Translations under genes and position numbers: made by a program | Source of the DNA: DASWOJ01 sp036398775 | Lineage (GTDB): Bacteria > Pseudomonadota > Alphaproteobacteria > Acetobacterales > Acetobacteraceae | Assembly: GCA_036398775.1 (NCBI GenBank) | Contig: DASWOJ010000075.1 | Coordinates: 1 to 7,254 of the forward strand | Direction of reading: 5' to 3' | DNA length: 7,254 nucleotides | The notes under the pieces: generated by a model | Told to the model about the DNA's origin: nothing | What the model saw: only the letters and a program-made list of their open reading frames with translations | Databases searched by the model: none | Part shown: positions 6,642 through 7,254 of the stretch, piece after piece | Layout: each line of letters begins with the position of its first letter | Position numbering within the stretch: the stretch's first letter is position 1

Positions 6642-7238
6642 ATGCGCCGCCTCCTGATGCTCGGCCTGCTCACCGCAACCCTTGCCCCCGGCCTAGCAAA
6701 CGCCCAAACCGTCCGCCGCATCCGCGGCACCGTGCAGGCGCTGGAGGGCAGCACCTTGGTCGTGCAGTCCCGCGAAGGCGACACGCTCCGCATCCAACTG
6801 CCCACGTTCCCGGTTGTCACCTCCGTGGTGCCTGCGACGCTGGCCGACGCCAAGCCCGGCACCTTCATCGGCACCGCCGCGACCGGCCCCAAGGACAAGA
6901 TGCGCGCCCTGGAGGTGCTGATCTTCCCCGAGGCCATGTGCGGCAGTGGCGAGGGCCACTACCCCTGGGACCTCGCGCCCGAGACCACCATGACCAACGC
7001 CACTATCGAGGGCGAGTCCACCGGCGCCGACGGCCGCACCCTGGCACTGACGGCTAAGGGCGAGAAGATGAACGTCATGGTCCCCGCCAGCACACCCATC
7101 GTGACCTTCGGCCCCGGCGACGCTACCATGCTGCAGCCCGGCGCCAAGGTGTTCATCGGCGCGCAGCAGGCTGCGGACGGCACCCTGTCCGCCGCCCGCG
7201 TCGCCGTTGGCAAGGACGGGCTTACCCCGCCAATGTAG
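6642..7238 (+). CDS. secreted DUF5666-like protein with an internal duplication
   Basis: The 198-residue precursor begins M-R-R-L-L followed by a hydrophobic stretch and A-N-A (19-21), a classic Sec signal peptide cleaved before Gln22, so the mature ~177-residue protein should be periplasmic or exported. The rest is beta-rich and built twice. Residues ~28-97 (R-G-T-V-Q-A-L-E-G-S-T-L onward, with K-P-G-T-F-I-G-T) and ~120-190 (A-T-I-E-G onward, with Q-P-G-A-K-V-F-I-G-A) follow the same pattern of short strands ending in a P-G-x-x-(hydrophobic)-I-G turn and a 'D-G/K-x-x-A-x-x-V' strand. The halves are joined by CGSGEGHYPWDL (100-111) and T-T-M-T-N-A-T (115-121). I recognise this linker from a family of alphaproteobacterial proteins annotated hypothetical or DUF5666-like; the function is unknown. 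His106 and Cys100 could bind a metal, which is speculation. The gene ends 16 bases before the window edge. Confidence 0.8.
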   Translation: MRRLLMLGLLTATLAPGLANAQTVRRIRGTVQALEGSTLVVQSREGDTLRIQLPTFPVVTSVVPATLADAKPGTFIGTAATGPKDKMRALEVLIFPEAMCGSGEGHYPWDLAPETTMTNATIEGESTGADGRTLALTAKGEKMNVMVPASTPIVTFGPGDATMLQPGAKVFIGAQQAADGTLSAARVAVGKDGLTPPM

Positions 7239-7254
7239 CCCTGATCTCCGCCAA

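Overview
The window is GC-rich bacterial chromosome, probably from an alphaproteobacterium. Rhodospirillales/Acetobacteraceae-like is my best guess, from composition, gene content and the style of the proteins; I did not compute a taxonomic assignment. It looks like a mosaic of small metabolic and accessory transcription units rather than one pathway cluster. I see no tRNA, rRNA, CRISPR array, transposase or phage gene.

Layout. Bases 1-125 hold the last 40 codons of a thiamine-diphosphate enzyme of the transketolase / pyruvate dehydrogenase E1 type. A 152-base intergenic region follows, with a near-consensus sigma-54 (-24/-12) promoter at 199-214 that should drive the NCS1 nucleobase/hydantoin-type transporter at 278-1825. 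The transporter converges on a minus-strand acyl-CoA dehydrogenase (2098-3267). The 272-base gap between them holds a long RNA hairpin that forms only in the plus-strand transcript (1846-1890) and a dispersed palindromic repeat of the CGTCATTGCGAG type (1954-2050). Divergent from the dehydrogenase is a first Uma2-family gene (3333-3887). It is followed by a PcaF-like 3-oxoadipyl-CoA thiolase (3956-5149), whose stop codon overlaps the start of an unrecognised polytopic membrane protein (5146-5934). A second, divergent Uma2-family gene (5973-6560) comes next, possibly read from a leaderless transcript. Last is a secreted protein of DUF5666-like character with an internal duplication (6642-7238). 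No gene-free stretch exceeds 300 bases.

How the genes relate. The sigma-54 promoter suggests the transporter is switched on by nitrogen limitation (or another sigma-54 activator), which fits import of a nitrogen-rich ring compound. The thiolase would perform the last step of the beta-ketoadipate or phenylacetate route, but no other gene of either route is present. The acyl-CoA dehydrogenase is a separate catabolic enzyme. The two Uma2 genes on either side of the thiolase/membrane-protein pair are the accessory element of the window. The most notable points are the sigma-54 site, the Uma2 pair with different active-site substitutions, the duplicated secreted protein, and the palindromic repeat between convergent genes.
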